Under the pieces are notes generated by a model. The model searched no databases and was not told the origin of the DNA. It saw nothing but the letters and a program-made list of their open reading frames with translations. A stretch of 57,610 bases of DNA. Origin: Roseibacillus ishigakijimensis. Lineage in GTDB: Bacteria > Verrucomicrobiota > Verrucomicrobiia > Verrucomicrobiales > Akkermansiaceae. Position 1 is the first letter of the stretch. Each line of letters starts with the position of its first letter. A program made the translations under genes and the position numbers. The DNA is taken from the NCBI RefSeq assembly GCF_016595415.1, contig NZ_JAENIO010000027.1, positions 1 to 57,610 of the forward strand, written 5' to 3'. Shown here piece by piece: positions 25,069-33,162 of this stretch.

Positions 25069-25869
25069 TTAGTCCGCCAGGAAGGAAAGAACCCTTTGAT
25101 TGAAGTCGGCCAGATTTTCCCAGTGGAAAGCATGACCGGATTGCGGGTAGAGATGCAGGGTGCTCTCCGGCAAAGCCGCGTGGATTTCCTCCGCCATCCA
25201 GCGGGGGGTGAACTGATCGTCCTCCCCCCCTATCACCAGGCAAGGTTGCTTGATTTTCCCCAGCTGGTCGTAAACATCATGGGTGATACAAGCCGCAGCC
25301 TGCCCTTCCAAACCGTGCAAAGGCTGAGGGTTCTCGTTTTCCATCGCCGCCTGCCGCCCTTCCAACAGGGACTGGTAGGTTTCCTCATCGTCCCAGCTCT
25401 TTTTGGCAAAAATGAGTAACTGGATGTATTCCATGAACTCGGCCGGGGTGACCTTGGCCTTCAGCGTCTTGAGATGGTTGAAAACCGACTTGGCATAGGC
25501 ATCACACCGGGCCCAGGAACACATCAGCACCGCCTTCTTCACCTTCTGGGGATGGCGGAGAGCCAGCTGCTGGGTGATGATGCTGCCCATCGAGCAACCC
25601 ACCACCTTCACGCTCTCAATCCCCAGGGCATCGAGCAGACCGGCGTAGTCATCCGCCATCTGGGCGCTGCTGTAGTCACCTTCAGGCTTGTCGGTATTCC
25701 CCACGCCGCGGTTGTCCGGAGTAAGGCACTGGTAGTGCTTGCTCCACTCCTTGACGTGCTCCTCCCAAACCTCACCCGGGGCCGTGATTCCCATGATGCA
25801 GAGGAGAGGCTCGCCCTCACCCTGCACCTCGTAGTGCATCTCTATTCCATTTGTCTGAACTGTTGGCAT
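25069..25869 (-). CDS. Alpha/beta hydrolase
   Basis: A 266-residue alpha/beta-hydrolase fold enzyme with a complete triad: Ser93 in GCSMGS (nucleophile elbow), the acid in GGEDDQFTP, and the histidine in SGHAFHWEN. The oxyanion-region motif is LLCIMGIT rather than HGxP. It resembles 3-oxoadipate enol-lactonase-type esterases. The ATG at 25869 follows the stop of the upstream isomerase by 10 nt. Being last in an operon with three sugar isomerase-like proteins suggests it acts on a lactone or ester made in the same pathway. The link is inference. Confidence 0.85.
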   Translation of the reverse strand: MPTVQTNGIEMHYEVQGEGEPLLCIMGITAPGEVWEEHVKEWSKHYQCLTPDNRGVGNTDKPEGDYSSAQMADDYAGLLDALGIESVKVVGCSMGSIITQQLALRHPQKVKKAVLMCSWARCDAYAKSVFNHLKTLKAKVTPAEFMEYIQLLIFAKKSWDDEETYQSLLEGRQAAMENENPQPLHGLEGQAAACITHDVYDQLGKIKQPCLVIGGEDDQFTPRWMAEEIHAALPESTLHLYPQSGHAFHWENLADFNQRVLSFLAD

Positions 25870-25879
25870 CGCTTTGTCG

Positions 25880-26689
25880 TTATTTAAGTGAAGGAAGCAA
25901 ACTTTCCCGGATCCATTGGCCATCATGCAAGGTCACACCATCGGGATCGTCGACCGCCCGGGGCGCTTCGTCTTCACAAATGATCCAGCCTTCATAGTTG
26001 CGGTCCTTGAGCCACTGGGTCACTCCGACGAGGTCGACCTTGCCTTGCCCCATGAGGGCAAACTCCGGATCGCCATCCCAATCCTTGTAATGAACGTGAT
26101 TAATGAGCCCGGCGTATTCCTTCATCTTGCCCAGCGGATCCATGCCGCCATTGATGATGTGCCCCACATCGGGAGTCCAACCGGTCACGGAGGCATCGAG
26201 GCCCTCGAGAATGACGCGATAATCCTCCTCCGTGCGATTGGTGGAAGTCTCCGGCGAGTTGGGGTGAAAACTGCAAGGAATGCCGGCCTCGGTAGCCCGC
26301 CGCGAGACCGCATTGACATTGGCGACCAGATTCTTGCGCCGCTGCTCCAGCTCGTGACGACCTGTGGGCAATTGCACCGTGCAAAGAATGGCTCCCGGAA
26401 AGCGCTTGAGCAACTCGATGGCCCGGGCCGCACTTTCCTTCTCAGCCTCGGTCTCCTCCGGATGGTTCCACTCCTCGACAAAGGCGATGGCCGCGAGTTC
26501 GACCCCGTGCTTTTGCAAGCTCTCCGCCAGAAGGCCCGGATCCGCGAGGTCTCCCATCCAGGGAAAAATGGGCTCGATGCCCTTCATCCCCGCTTGCGCG
26601 GTGACCGCGATCATGTGATCCAGTTTGTTTTCCCAAAATTTGCCCGATTCCTTCATGAACCAGGTGTAACATTCATTTCCAAACTTCAT
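25880..26689 (-). CDS. Sugar isomerase/epimerase-like TIM-barrel protein (third of three)
   Basis: A 269-residue member of the xylose-isomerase-like TIM-barrel family (AP endonuclease 2 fold), closest in feel to IolE-type dehydratases. It begins MKFGNECYTWFMKESGKFW. Metal-ligand segments expected for the fold are seen: CSFHPNSPETST, TPDVGHIINGG, HVHYKDWD and IICEDEAPRA. It lies 2 nt downstream of another family member and 10 nt before the hydrolase, so the operon is very compact. Substrate is unknown. Confidence 0.85.
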   Translation of the reverse strand: MKFGNECYTWFMKESGKFWENKLDHMIAVTAQAGMKGIEPIFPWMGDLADPGLLAESLQKHGVELAAIAFVEEWNHPEETEAEKESAARAIELLKRFPGAILCTVQLPTGRHELEQRRKNLVANVNAVSRRATEAGIPCSFHPNSPETSTNRTEEDYRVILEGLDASVTGWTPDVGHIINGGMDPLGKMKEYAGLINHVHYKDWDGDPEFALMGQGKVDLVGVTQWLKDRNYEGWIICEDEAPRAVDDPDGVTLHDGQWIRESLLPSLK

Positions 26690-26691
26690 CT

Positions 26692-27540
26692 TTATCCTTT
26701 GTATTTGGAGTGCATTTCTTTCACGAAGCGATACCCATCACGGCAAATATCCATGCGGGGATTGTAATCGCGCCAGACATTGATGGCATTGGCGAAATCG
26801 ACATCATCGCGGGAGAAGGCCTCAATGGTGTAGTAGCCATCGTAGCCAGTCTTGGCGATGGCGGCAAAAATCTCATCAAAATCGATGTGCCCTTCGCCCG
26901 GCGTGCCCCGGTCATTTTCACTGATGTGGACGTGAGCCATCACCGGAGCAATGGTCTCGATGGCTTCCGCAAAGGACTTTTCCTCCACGTTGGCGTGATG
27001 ACTGTCGAACATTCCCTGCACATGGGGATGGTCCACCAAATCGACGAGGTGGCGCAATTGGGCCATGGTGTTGCAGAGGTAGCACTCGAAGCGGTTGAGA
27101 GACTCCGGAGTGAGGGTGATGCCAGCCTGCTGGGCATGCTCCCCAGCCGCCCGCAAAATCTCCGCCGAGCGCTCATACTCAAAATCCTGAGGAGCATTCC
27201 GCGAGAAGTTGGCAAAGGCCGAGTGGAAAGGTCCGCAGATGTTCTTGCCGCCAGCAGCATGAATATTGTCGATGGCCTCTTTGATCTTATCGAGACCAGC
27301 TTGGCGAATCTTGGGGTCGTCGGAAATAGGGTCTTGGTCCGGGCCCATCCCGAGACAGCCATTGACCTCCATTCCAATGGACTGGGTGAACTTGGCCAGC
27401 TCGTCGTAGCTCGCCCGCTCGGGACTGGCGAGAAAGACCTCCACCCCGTCGTAGCCAATCTCCTTCAATTCCTCAATGGCTCCGAAATGCTCACTCGTGA
27501 TGTGGGTCGACCACAAATGCATGTTTAATCCGATTTTCAT
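26692..27540 (-). CDS. Sugar isomerase/epimerase-like TIM-barrel protein (second of three), ketose 3-epimerase-like
   Basis: A 282-residue TIM barrel resembling D-tagatose/D-psicose 3-epimerases. Expected metal and catalytic segments: TPESLNRFECY (first glutamate), GMFDSHHANVEE, AHVHISENDRGTPGEGHIDF, and a final glutamate in YYTIEAFSRDD. The opening MKIGLNMHLW and GYDGVEVF fit the family. It overlaps neither neighbour but sits 2 nt from the downstream gene and 21 nt from the upstream one. Of the three barrels this one has the most conventional epimerase signature. Substrate is unknown. Confidence 0.88.
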   Translation of the reverse strand: MKIGLNMHLWSTHITSEHFGAIEELKEIGYDGVEVFLASPERASYDELAKFTQSIGMEVNGCLGMGPDQDPISDDPKIRQAGLDKIKEAIDNIHAAGGKNICGPFHSAFANFSRNAPQDFEYERSAEILRAAGEHAQQAGITLTPESLNRFECYLCNTMAQLRHLVDLVDHPHVQGMFDSHHANVEEKSFAEAIETIAPVMAHVHISENDRGTPGEGHIDFDEIFAAIAKTGYDGYYTIEAFSRDDVDFANAINVWRDYNPRMDICRDGYRFVKEMHSKYKG

Positions 27541-27561
27541 GATACTCTAAACAAAAAATTC

Positions 27562-28581
27562 TTACCCGTGGGCCACATTGATATCCTGCATCACCGCGAG
27601 AATATCATTCCAAGTCTGCTGCTGTTCCAAGGTCGCATTCGGGAACATGCAACCATCCCAACAGATATGCTTCATCTCGGGACGGGCTTGCCCATTTTCG
27701 TCAAGCAACCAGTAGGAAGCACACTTCACGATGTCCAGCTTGCCATTCGGATCCTGAGCCGGGCAATGGCGACCGGTTTTGTCGTGCGCGCCCGTGCCAT
27801 GGACGGTGCCATCGTTCTGGGCCACGTGAAAATCATAGGTCCAGGGGGCCAGCTTGGCGGTCATCTCCGCGTAGGCGGCCGCGAATTCCTCCTCGTCGTG
27901 CCCTTCCTTGAGCAGAGCATGCTCTTCGGCATTGTATCCCAGCAGGTAAAGATAGGTGTGAGCCAAGTCGGCCTGAAAGCCGAGACGGCCAGGCTGGCCA
28001 ACCGCCTCGAGGAGGTCGAGCATGTCCTTCCAAGAATGCATGCCGCCCCAGCAGATTTCTCCTTCCGCGACGAGAACCTCGTCGTGATCGGCGGCCACTT
28101 TGGCCGCTTCGGCAAAGGTCTCCGCGATCAGCCTGGTATTTCCAGCCGGATCTTTGGCCCAATCTTCCACGCTGCAAGCGGAGTCAATGCGAATGCTGCC
28201 ATACTCGCGCACCCCGTGCTCGCGCAGGATGCCGGCATAGCGACAGCCTTTGCGCACGGCCTCCACAAAACGGCTCCGCTCTTCCGCCGACCCCATGGCG
28301 CTCCCGCCCCCGGTATCGGACCAAATGGGCGCGACCACGGTGCCGACCTTCAGCCCCAGCCCCGCGATCTTGTCGGCGAGACGGCGCACTTCCTCCTCAC
28401 TAGCATTGATATCGAGATGGGGATGATAAAGAAACAAGTCCACCCCATCGAATTTTTTCCCCTCCACTTCGCTCGCCACCGTCAGTTCCAGCATCCGGTC
28501 CAAGCTGATTGGTGGCTCCGCCGAGCCCTCTTCCTTCCCGACCAAGCCGGGCCACATCGCATTGTGTAATTTCCAAGACAT
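27562..28581 (-). CDS. Sugar isomerase/epimerase-like TIM-barrel protein (first of three)
   Basis: A 339-residue protein with the xylose-isomerase-like TIM-barrel pattern: [39 protein letters not shown] (glutamate ligand), [13 protein letters not shown], and [15 protein letters not shown]. It is longer than its two neighbours and has a distinctive cysteine/histidine-containing C-terminus ([13 protein letters not shown]). The ATG at 28581 is chosen because the extension to 28635 is unconserved and reaches into the divergent promoter region. It heads the operon of three barrels plus a hydrolase. Substrate is unknown. Confidence 0.82.
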   Translation of the reverse strand: MSWKLHNAMWPGLVGKEEGSAEPPISLDRMLELTVASEVEGKKFDGVDLFLYHPHLDINASEEEVRRLADKIAGLGLKVGTVVAPIWSDTGGGSAMGSAEERSRFVEAVRKGCRYAGILREHGVREYGSIRIDSACSVEDWAKDPAGNTRLIAETFAEAAKVAADHDEVLVAEGEICWGGMHSWKDMLDLLEAVGQPGRLGFQADLAHTYLYLLGYNAEEHALLKEGHDEEEFAAAYAEMTAKLAPWTYDFHVAQNDGTVHGTGAHDKTGRHCPAQDPNGKLDIVKCASYWLLDENGQARPEMKHICWDGCMFPNATLEQQQTWNDILAVMQDINVAHG

Positions 28582-28728
28582 GACTGTTCCTACGCGTGCT
28601 TTCGGGCGATCGCCATCGATTCCCGAGGTCACCATGCCCCAAGGTCAGGCAGTCTCTACCGTGATTGCAAAACCTTTCCTCCCAACTGCGCCTTGCATCC
28701 AAATAGTTGACGAAAAGAGTTAAATTCG

Positions 28729-28748
28729 TTTCCACCCCGCGGTGGGAA
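28729..28748. promoter_or_regulatory. Imperfect palindrome upstream of the LamG sensor kinase
   Basis: TTTCCACC-CCGC-GGTGGGAA, 8-bp arms with one mismatch, in the 212-nt divergent gap between the isomerase operon (start 28581) and the kinase (start 28794). A TTGACG at 28707-28712 is upstream, so the palindrome would overlap the -10/start-site zone. It shares the GTGGGA core with the 19-nt palindromes before the two secreted-protein genes downstream. The rest of the gap shows nothing else recognisable. Confidence 0.45.
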
Positions 28749-28793
28749 CGCGCGCTGGTCAAAGCGGCCCCTCCTTGCTTAGCTGGGCAGGCG

Positions 28794-31337
28794 ATGTTCC
28801 GGTGGTCCACCCTCCTTTTTTTCTACGGAGTTCTTTCTTTGCAAGGACAACTCTCCCTGGAGCCCTACCGGGCGGACGAGCACACCCTGCATCTCTGGCA
28901 TCTCGACGAGCTTTCCCCCCCGTTTGCCAATGCCAACACGGCGGGCAGCCCGGCCTTGCAGGGACTTTTCCACGGGGCGGAGGCGGGCCGCCCCAGTCTT
29001 CCCGGCTTGGCCAGAGCGATCTCTTTCCACCATCATGAAGGGGGGCTGCCCGGAACCTCCTCCTTGCGGGGAGCCCTGCTGAGTTTGTCCCCCCAGATGG
29101 ACAGCGGCCCCGGAGACAATGCGCCTCCTTCCTTCCGCTACTTCGGGCCCGATGGAGCCTTTACCTACGAAGCCCTCATCAAACTCGCCCTCTTGCCCCA
29201 CGAGGCCGAGGTCATCGCCTTGGGCATCCTCTCCATGGACGGCGAGAACGACGATCGAATTTTCAACTTTCGCATTGAAAAAGAGGGCTTTCTGGTCCTG
29301 ACACCACTCCCCGACAGCGGGACCACGGGAGGGGCAATGGCCACCATCCCCACCGAGGGCCCCCACGCGCTCAACACCCTCGACTGGTTCCATGTCGCGG
29401 TCACCTACGACGGTCGGGAGAGCACCACCAACAACACCCGGCTCTACTGGACGCGCCTTGCCGGGTCCCCGCGTGCCGCCCACCACATCGGCAGCGGCAC
29501 GCTGAGCCACGACTTCAATGGTCGCCAGGGCGACTTCGTCATCGGCAACGAGGGGCGCAGCTTTCTGGAGCAGGGAGGAGAAGAAAACAACGCCTTCGGA
29601 GAGCCCTTCCCGGGCCTCATCGACGAGGTGCGAATCAGCTCGGTAGCCCGCCAGCCAAGCGACTTCCTGTTCGTGCCCTCCTCCCGGCGGGTCCCTTCCC
29701 GCCCCTGGAGCGAATCGGAGCAAGACCAGTCACCCTTGCCCCGCCATCTCCACTTCGGCGGCATCGCGGTGGATGAAAAAGTCACCCCTCTGCCGGCGGC
29801 GGGGAAGCTTCTGGTCACCTCCCCGGGAGCCCGCCGTCTCGATTTCGACTTCGGTCTCCCCACCCACCTCCCCGGCACCCTGGGAGCCTCCTTGCGCTAT
29901 CAGCTCGAGGGCTATGACGAACAATGGCACGAGATTCGCCAAGGCATGGTTCTCTCCTTTCAATTCCTCGACGCCACGGACCACACTCTTTCCAAGAACG
30001 AGTTCCAGGCCTTGGGTAACTCCCCCGGCTGGAGCGACCGGCTCTCGGAGGCCACCCTCTCCGAGCGCAGCGAGCCCCTCTTCGTCCCCCCTGGTTCGCA
30101 CACTCTCCAGATCGTCCTCTCCTCGGGTTCCGCGACCAACACGGGCAGTTTTGCTCTCGACGATCTGGCCATCCGCGTGTCTGAATCCAGCGAAAATCAC
30201 TGGCCGAATGGCAGCTTTCACGAGGGGAGCAATCTCACCAGCCCGGCCGGCCTTCCCCGTCCCTGGCAGCGCGATGGCGATGATCCCGCCATTGCCCAGG
30301 TGACTTGGGTGGAAAACAGCACCGCTCTTTCCCTCGTCGACGGCAGCCAGAAACATCGCGGCCGATGGGTGGCCCGCCTGCCCCTCAGCGAGGAGATGCG
30401 GCAGGAAACTATTCTCCAAGCCACCTGGCGGGAAGCCTTCAACGTCATCGGCGGCGTGCAACACCGGGTCAGCTACCAGAATGTGCCGCCGGGCGACTAC
30501 ACCTTCCGCGTGATTGGCGCTCTCGCCGACCACACCCCCTTGGGCGGAGTCATATCCCAGCCCCTGCGTGTGCCCGAGCCCATTTTGCAAAGGACGGAAT
30601 TCTGGGTCGGCATTGCCATCCTGGCCATCGGCCTCCTGGCGGCCTATCTTCACGATTTGGGCAGGCGGCGGGCTCGCCGCGAGTTGCGCCAGCTGGAATT
30701 CGAACACCGCCTGGAGCAGGACCGCGCCCGCATTGCGCGCGATATGCACGACGATCTCGGCACCCGCATCTCCATCATCAATCTGGCCGCCTCTCTCGCC
30801 AGAGGCAGTCTGCGCAAAAATGCCGAAAAATGCGAACAACAGCTCGAGCGAGTGACCCGCTCGGCCCGCGACCTCGTCACGGCCATGGACCAGCTGGTCT
30901 GGGTCATCGACCCCGCCCACGATAATCTGGAAGATTTTGCCAGCCATCTCATGCGCCTGAGTGAAGAACTCTTCCAAGACCATCCCATTCGCTGTCGCCT
31001 GGAGATCCCCGACCGCCTCCCCGCCCTTGTGCTACGCTCCGACCAGAGGCACAATCTGGCTCTCGCCGTGAAAGAAGGTCTCCACAACGTCCTCCGTCAT
31101 TCGCAAGCCCGGGAAGCCCGCCTGGTGCTGCGCCACGAGCAGGACACCCTCCTCATCCGCATCGAGGACGACGGCCGCGGCTTCTCTCCCGGGGCCGCCG
31201 GACACGGCAACGGGCTGCAGAACTTCCACTCCCGTTTGCAGGAAATCGGAGGCCGGGCCGAGCTGGTCAGCACCCCGGGCCAAGGAACCACTCTCACCTT
31301 CTCCCTGCCCCTAGCCAGCGACCCTAACCAGCCATGA
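28794..31337 (+). CDS. LamG-domain sensor histidine kinase (NarL/LuxR-type, HisKA_3)
   Basis: An 847-residue membrane kinase. A signal sequence (STLLFFYGVLSLQGQLS) leads into a LamG/concanavalin-A-like sensor region (residues ~15-305) with DWFHVAVTYDG, NTRLYWTRL and GNEGRS. A Y_Y_Y-like beta module follows (PPGDYTFRVIGA). One membrane helix lies near residues 603-619 (FWVGIAILAIGLLAAYL). The phosphoacceptor His652 is in the HisKA_3 motif ARDMHDDLG. The HATPase_c domain has EGLHNVLRHS, DDGRGF and GHGNGLQNF. The ATG at 28794 is used because it starts the signal sequence. The stop overlaps the response regulator start by 4 nt. The LamG region resembles that of the secreted protein at 33163-35709. 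Ligand is probably a glycan, by inference. Confidence 0.92.
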   Translation: MFRWSTLLFFYGVLSLQGQLSLEPYRADEHTLHLWHLDELSPPFANANTAGSPALQGLFHGAEAGRPSLPGLARAISFHHHEGGLPGTSSLRGALLSLSPQMDSGPGDNAPPSFRYFGPDGAFTYEALIKLALLPHEAEVIALGILSMDGENDDRIFNFRIEKEGFLVLTPLPDSGTTGGAMATIPTEGPHALNTLDWFHVAVTYDGRESTTNNTRLYWTRLAGSPRAAHHIGSGTLSHDFNGRQGDFVIGNEGRSFLEQGGEENNAFGEPFPGLIDEVRISSVARQPSDFLFVPSSRRVPSRPWSESEQDQSPLPRHLHFGGIAVDEKVTPLPAAGKLLVTSPGARRLDFDFGLPTHLPGTLGASLRYQLEGYDEQWHEIRQGMVLSFQFLDATDHTLSKNEFQALGNSPGWSDRLSEATLSERSEPLFVPPGSHTLQIVLSSGSATNTGSFALDDLAIRVSESSENHWPNGSFHEGSNLTSPAGLPRPWQRDGDDPAIAQVTWVENSTALSLVDGSQKHRGRWVARLPLSEEMRQETILQATWREAFNVIGGVQHRVSYQNVPPGDYTFRVIGALADHTPLGGVISQPLRVPEPILQRTEFWVGIAILAIGLLAAYLHDLGRRRARRELRQLEFEHRLEQDRARIARDMHDDLGTRISIINLAASLARGSLRKNAEKCEQQLERVTRSARDLVTAMDQLVWVIDPAHDNLEDFASHLMRLSEELFQDHPIRCRLEIPDRLPALVLRSDQRHNLALAVKEGLHNVLRHSQAREARLVLRHEQDTLLIRIEDDGRGFSPGAAGHGNGLQNFHSRLQEIGGRAELVSTPGQGTTLTFSLPLASDPNQP

Positions 31338-31966
31338 CACCGACTCCAGTCTCTCTCGTCGAGGACGACGATCTTTTGCGGGAAACCCTCTGCGACCTCT
31401 TGAGTGAGGAAGCCAGCTTCGAGGTCCATTCCGTCTTTTCCAATGCCGAAGACGCCCTGGCCAAGCTGCCCGATGATCCACCCCGCCTGGTCCTGATGGA
31501 CATCCAGCTACCGGGGGCCTCGGGCATCGAGTGCGCCGCCCGGCTGAAAGAACAGTGCCCCGATCTGCAAATCCTCATGCTCACCGTTTACGATAACAAT
31601 GACCGCATCTTTGAGGCCTTGTCAGCGGGGGCCAACGGCTACCTCCTCAAGCGCGACGTCTCCGAGAAGCTCATTGACGCCCTCTCCGATCTCCGCGACG
31701 GGGGCTCTCCCATGTCCAGCGCCATCGCCCGCAAGGTGGTGCAATCCTTCCGCCGCCCGACGGAAAAGAACCCCGACCTCAAGTTGACCCCCCGGGAACA
31801 GGAAATCCTCGACCTGCTCGTCAAGGGCTCCCTCTACAAGGAAATCGCCTGGGAATTGGCAATCGGCGTGGAAACCGTGCGCACCCACCTTCACAACATC
31901 TATGGCAAACTGCATGTGCGCACCCGCACGGAGGCTGTGGTGAAGTATCTCAAAGCCCAAAAGTAA
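31334..31966 (+). CDS. NarL/FixJ-family response regulator
   Basis: A 210-residue transcription factor: receiver domain with acidic pocket VEDDD and phosphoacceptor Asp56 (LVLMDIQLPG), followed by a LuxR-type helix-turn-helix (LTPREQEILDLLVKGSLYKEIAWELAIGVETVRTHLHNIYGKLHV). It overlaps the kinase gene by ATGA and is certainly its partner. The 19-nt palindrome that starts 16 nt after its stop codon and recurs before the next secreted gene is a plausible binding site. Confidence 0.96.
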   Translation: MTPTPVSLVEDDDLLRETLCDLLSEEASFEVHSVFSNAEDALAKLPDDPPRLVLMDIQLPGASGIECAARLKEQCPDLQILMLTVYDNNDRIFEALSAGANGYLLKRDVSEKLIDALSDLRDGGSPMSSAIARKVVQSFRRPTEKNPDLKLTPREQEILDLLVKGSLYKEIAWELAIGVETVRTHLHNIYGKLHVRTRTEAVVKYLKAQK

Positions 31967-31981
31967 ACCTCCCGCCCGGCT

Positions 31982-32000
31982 CTCCCCTTTTCGTGGGAGA
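31982..32000. promoter_or_regulatory. 19-nt palindromic element, copy 1
   Basis: CTCCCCTTTTCGTGGGAGA, containing inverted arms CTCCC-N8-GGGAG. An identical copy is at 33074-33092. This copy starts 16 nt after the response-regulator stop and ends 97 nt before the PEP-CTERM gene. It runs into a second hairpin, GAGAGAG-TCG-CTCTCTC (31997-32013), with no T-run. It could be an operator for the adjacent NarL-type regulator or a 5' leader structure. Confidence 0.6.
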
Positions 32001-32096
32001 GAGTCGCTCTCTCATTGCCAAACTATGGAAAGATATGGTCTAGGGTAGGAGATCCGACTGCTTGCACGACTCGGGCGACAGGGCAAAAAAGATACC

Positions 32097-32900
32097 ATGA
32101 AAGCAAAATCCATTCTCTTCTCTCTCGCCGCTTCGGCGGGGTTCTCCCAGGCCGCACTCATCTACAGCGACGATTTCTCCGGCGATGGCAGCGCGAGCCT
32201 CAATGGCCTCGCTCCCGACACTGCCAACGGCGTCGATGGCGGCACCGCAGGCGCGACCTGGTCCTCGCACAGCAGCATCTTCAATAATGGCAACGTCAAT
32301 AACAGCACGGACGGCAGCGCCCTCCTCCCCATCTCTCTGGTCGCGGATCGCATCTACTCCCTCACCGTCACCTTGACTCCGGGCAGCACCACCGTGGACA
32401 CGGACTGGCTCGGCTTTGGCTTCAATCAATCAGCGACCGTCGGAGGAGGAGCAGGCACCAACCCCGCTACGAATGCCGGACGCTTCACCGATAATGGCAT
32501 CAATGGCAAAGTCTGGGCTATTTTCCGGGAAAATTCGAGCGACGCTGGCAGCGGCGGGGACATCGAGTTTTTCTCCTCGGTCACGTCGGGACAAATCGCC
32601 ACCACCGAGACCGGTGCCACCTTCGATGGCTTTGCCTCCCACACCGCCACCATCATGCTCGACACCACTGGCGGCGTTCTCAACGCGAACTTGCTCGTCG
32701 ACGGGGTGAGCATCACCGCTGGCTACCAACCGGTCTCAGGGGTCGCCCTCGGCGACATTCAGGGCGTTGGATTGACTCACAACAACACCACTCAGGCCGG
32801 CGTTCGCTTCGAATCCTTCTCCCTGAGCTCCGTTCCCGAGCCCAGCTCGGCAGTCTTGGCAAGCATGAGCCTGCTCGCTCTTCTGCGCCGCCGTCGCTAG
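32097..32900 (+). CDS. PEP-CTERM-sorted secreted protein
   Basis: A 267-residue exported protein with an N-terminal signal peptide (KSILFSLAASAGFSQAA) and a textbook PEP-CTERM tail: VPEPSSA, a hydrophobic stretch, then LRRRR. The tail directs exosortase processing and surface delivery. The body is a Gly/Thr/Ser-rich beta sandwich of the kind common in verrucomicrobial PEP-CTERM proteins, with no enzymatic motif seen. It has the 19-nt palindrome upstream and an intrinsic terminator 32 nt downstream. TTGCAC begins 35 nt before the ATG, but no good -10 follows. No exosortase gene is in the window. Confidence 0.93.
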   Translation: MKAKSILFSLAASAGFSQAALIYSDDFSGDGSASLNGLAPDTANGVDGGTAGATWSSHSSIFNNGNVNNSTDGSALLPISLVADRIYSLTVTLTPGSTTVDTDWLGFGFNQSATVGGGAGTNPATNAGRFTDNGINGKVWAIFRENSSDAGSGGDIEFFSSVTSGQIATTETGATFDGFASHTATIMLDTTGGVLNANLLVDGVSITAGYQPVSGVALGDIQGVGLTHNNTTQAGVRFESFSLSSVPEPSSAVLASMSLLALLRRRR

Positions 32901-32931
32901 GCCTCTCCCCGCTCACCAGCTATTCACCAAC

Positions 32932-32963
32932 AAGCGGCTTTCCTCAACGGAGCCGCTTTTTTT
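32932..32963 (+). terminator. Intrinsic terminator after the PEP-CTERM gene
   Basis: Stem AGCGGCT / AGCCGCT with an 11-nt loop followed by seven Ts. It isolates the PEP-CTERM gene from the LamG gene downstream, so each needs its own promoter. The remainder of the 32964-33073 gap holds nothing recognisable. Confidence 0.92.
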
Positions 32964-33073
32964 CGCTTTCTGGAAAAGGTCCGACCACGCCCTGTCAGCA
33001 GGCGGGCACCACCAGCAATTTTACTTCCTCCACCGGCCTGCAAGCAGATTCGATGGAGATAAGCAAATACCAA

Positions 33074-33092
33074 CCTCCCCTTTTCGTGGGAG
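33074..33092. promoter_or_regulatory. 19-nt palindromic element, copy 2
   Basis: Identical in all 19 bases to the element at 31982-32000 and placed 70 nt before the LamG-protein ATG at 33163. AAACT follows shortly after both copies; beyond that the flanks diverge. AT-rich -10-like TAAAAT elements at 33120 and 33136 lie between it and the gene, so an activator binding here would sit just upstream of a promoter. Confidence 0.6.
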
Positions 33093-33162
33093 ATAAAGGC
33101 AAACTGATTGTCGCCGGGCTAAAATTCCTCATCTTTAAAATCCTCTTATTCTGACAATCTTT

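Noticed and set aside
31997-32013. GAGAGAG-TCG-CTCTCTC hairpin as a terminator of the response regulator
   Set aside because: The stem is perfect but no T-run follows on the plus strand, so intrinsic termination is not supported; it may be part of a leader structure.
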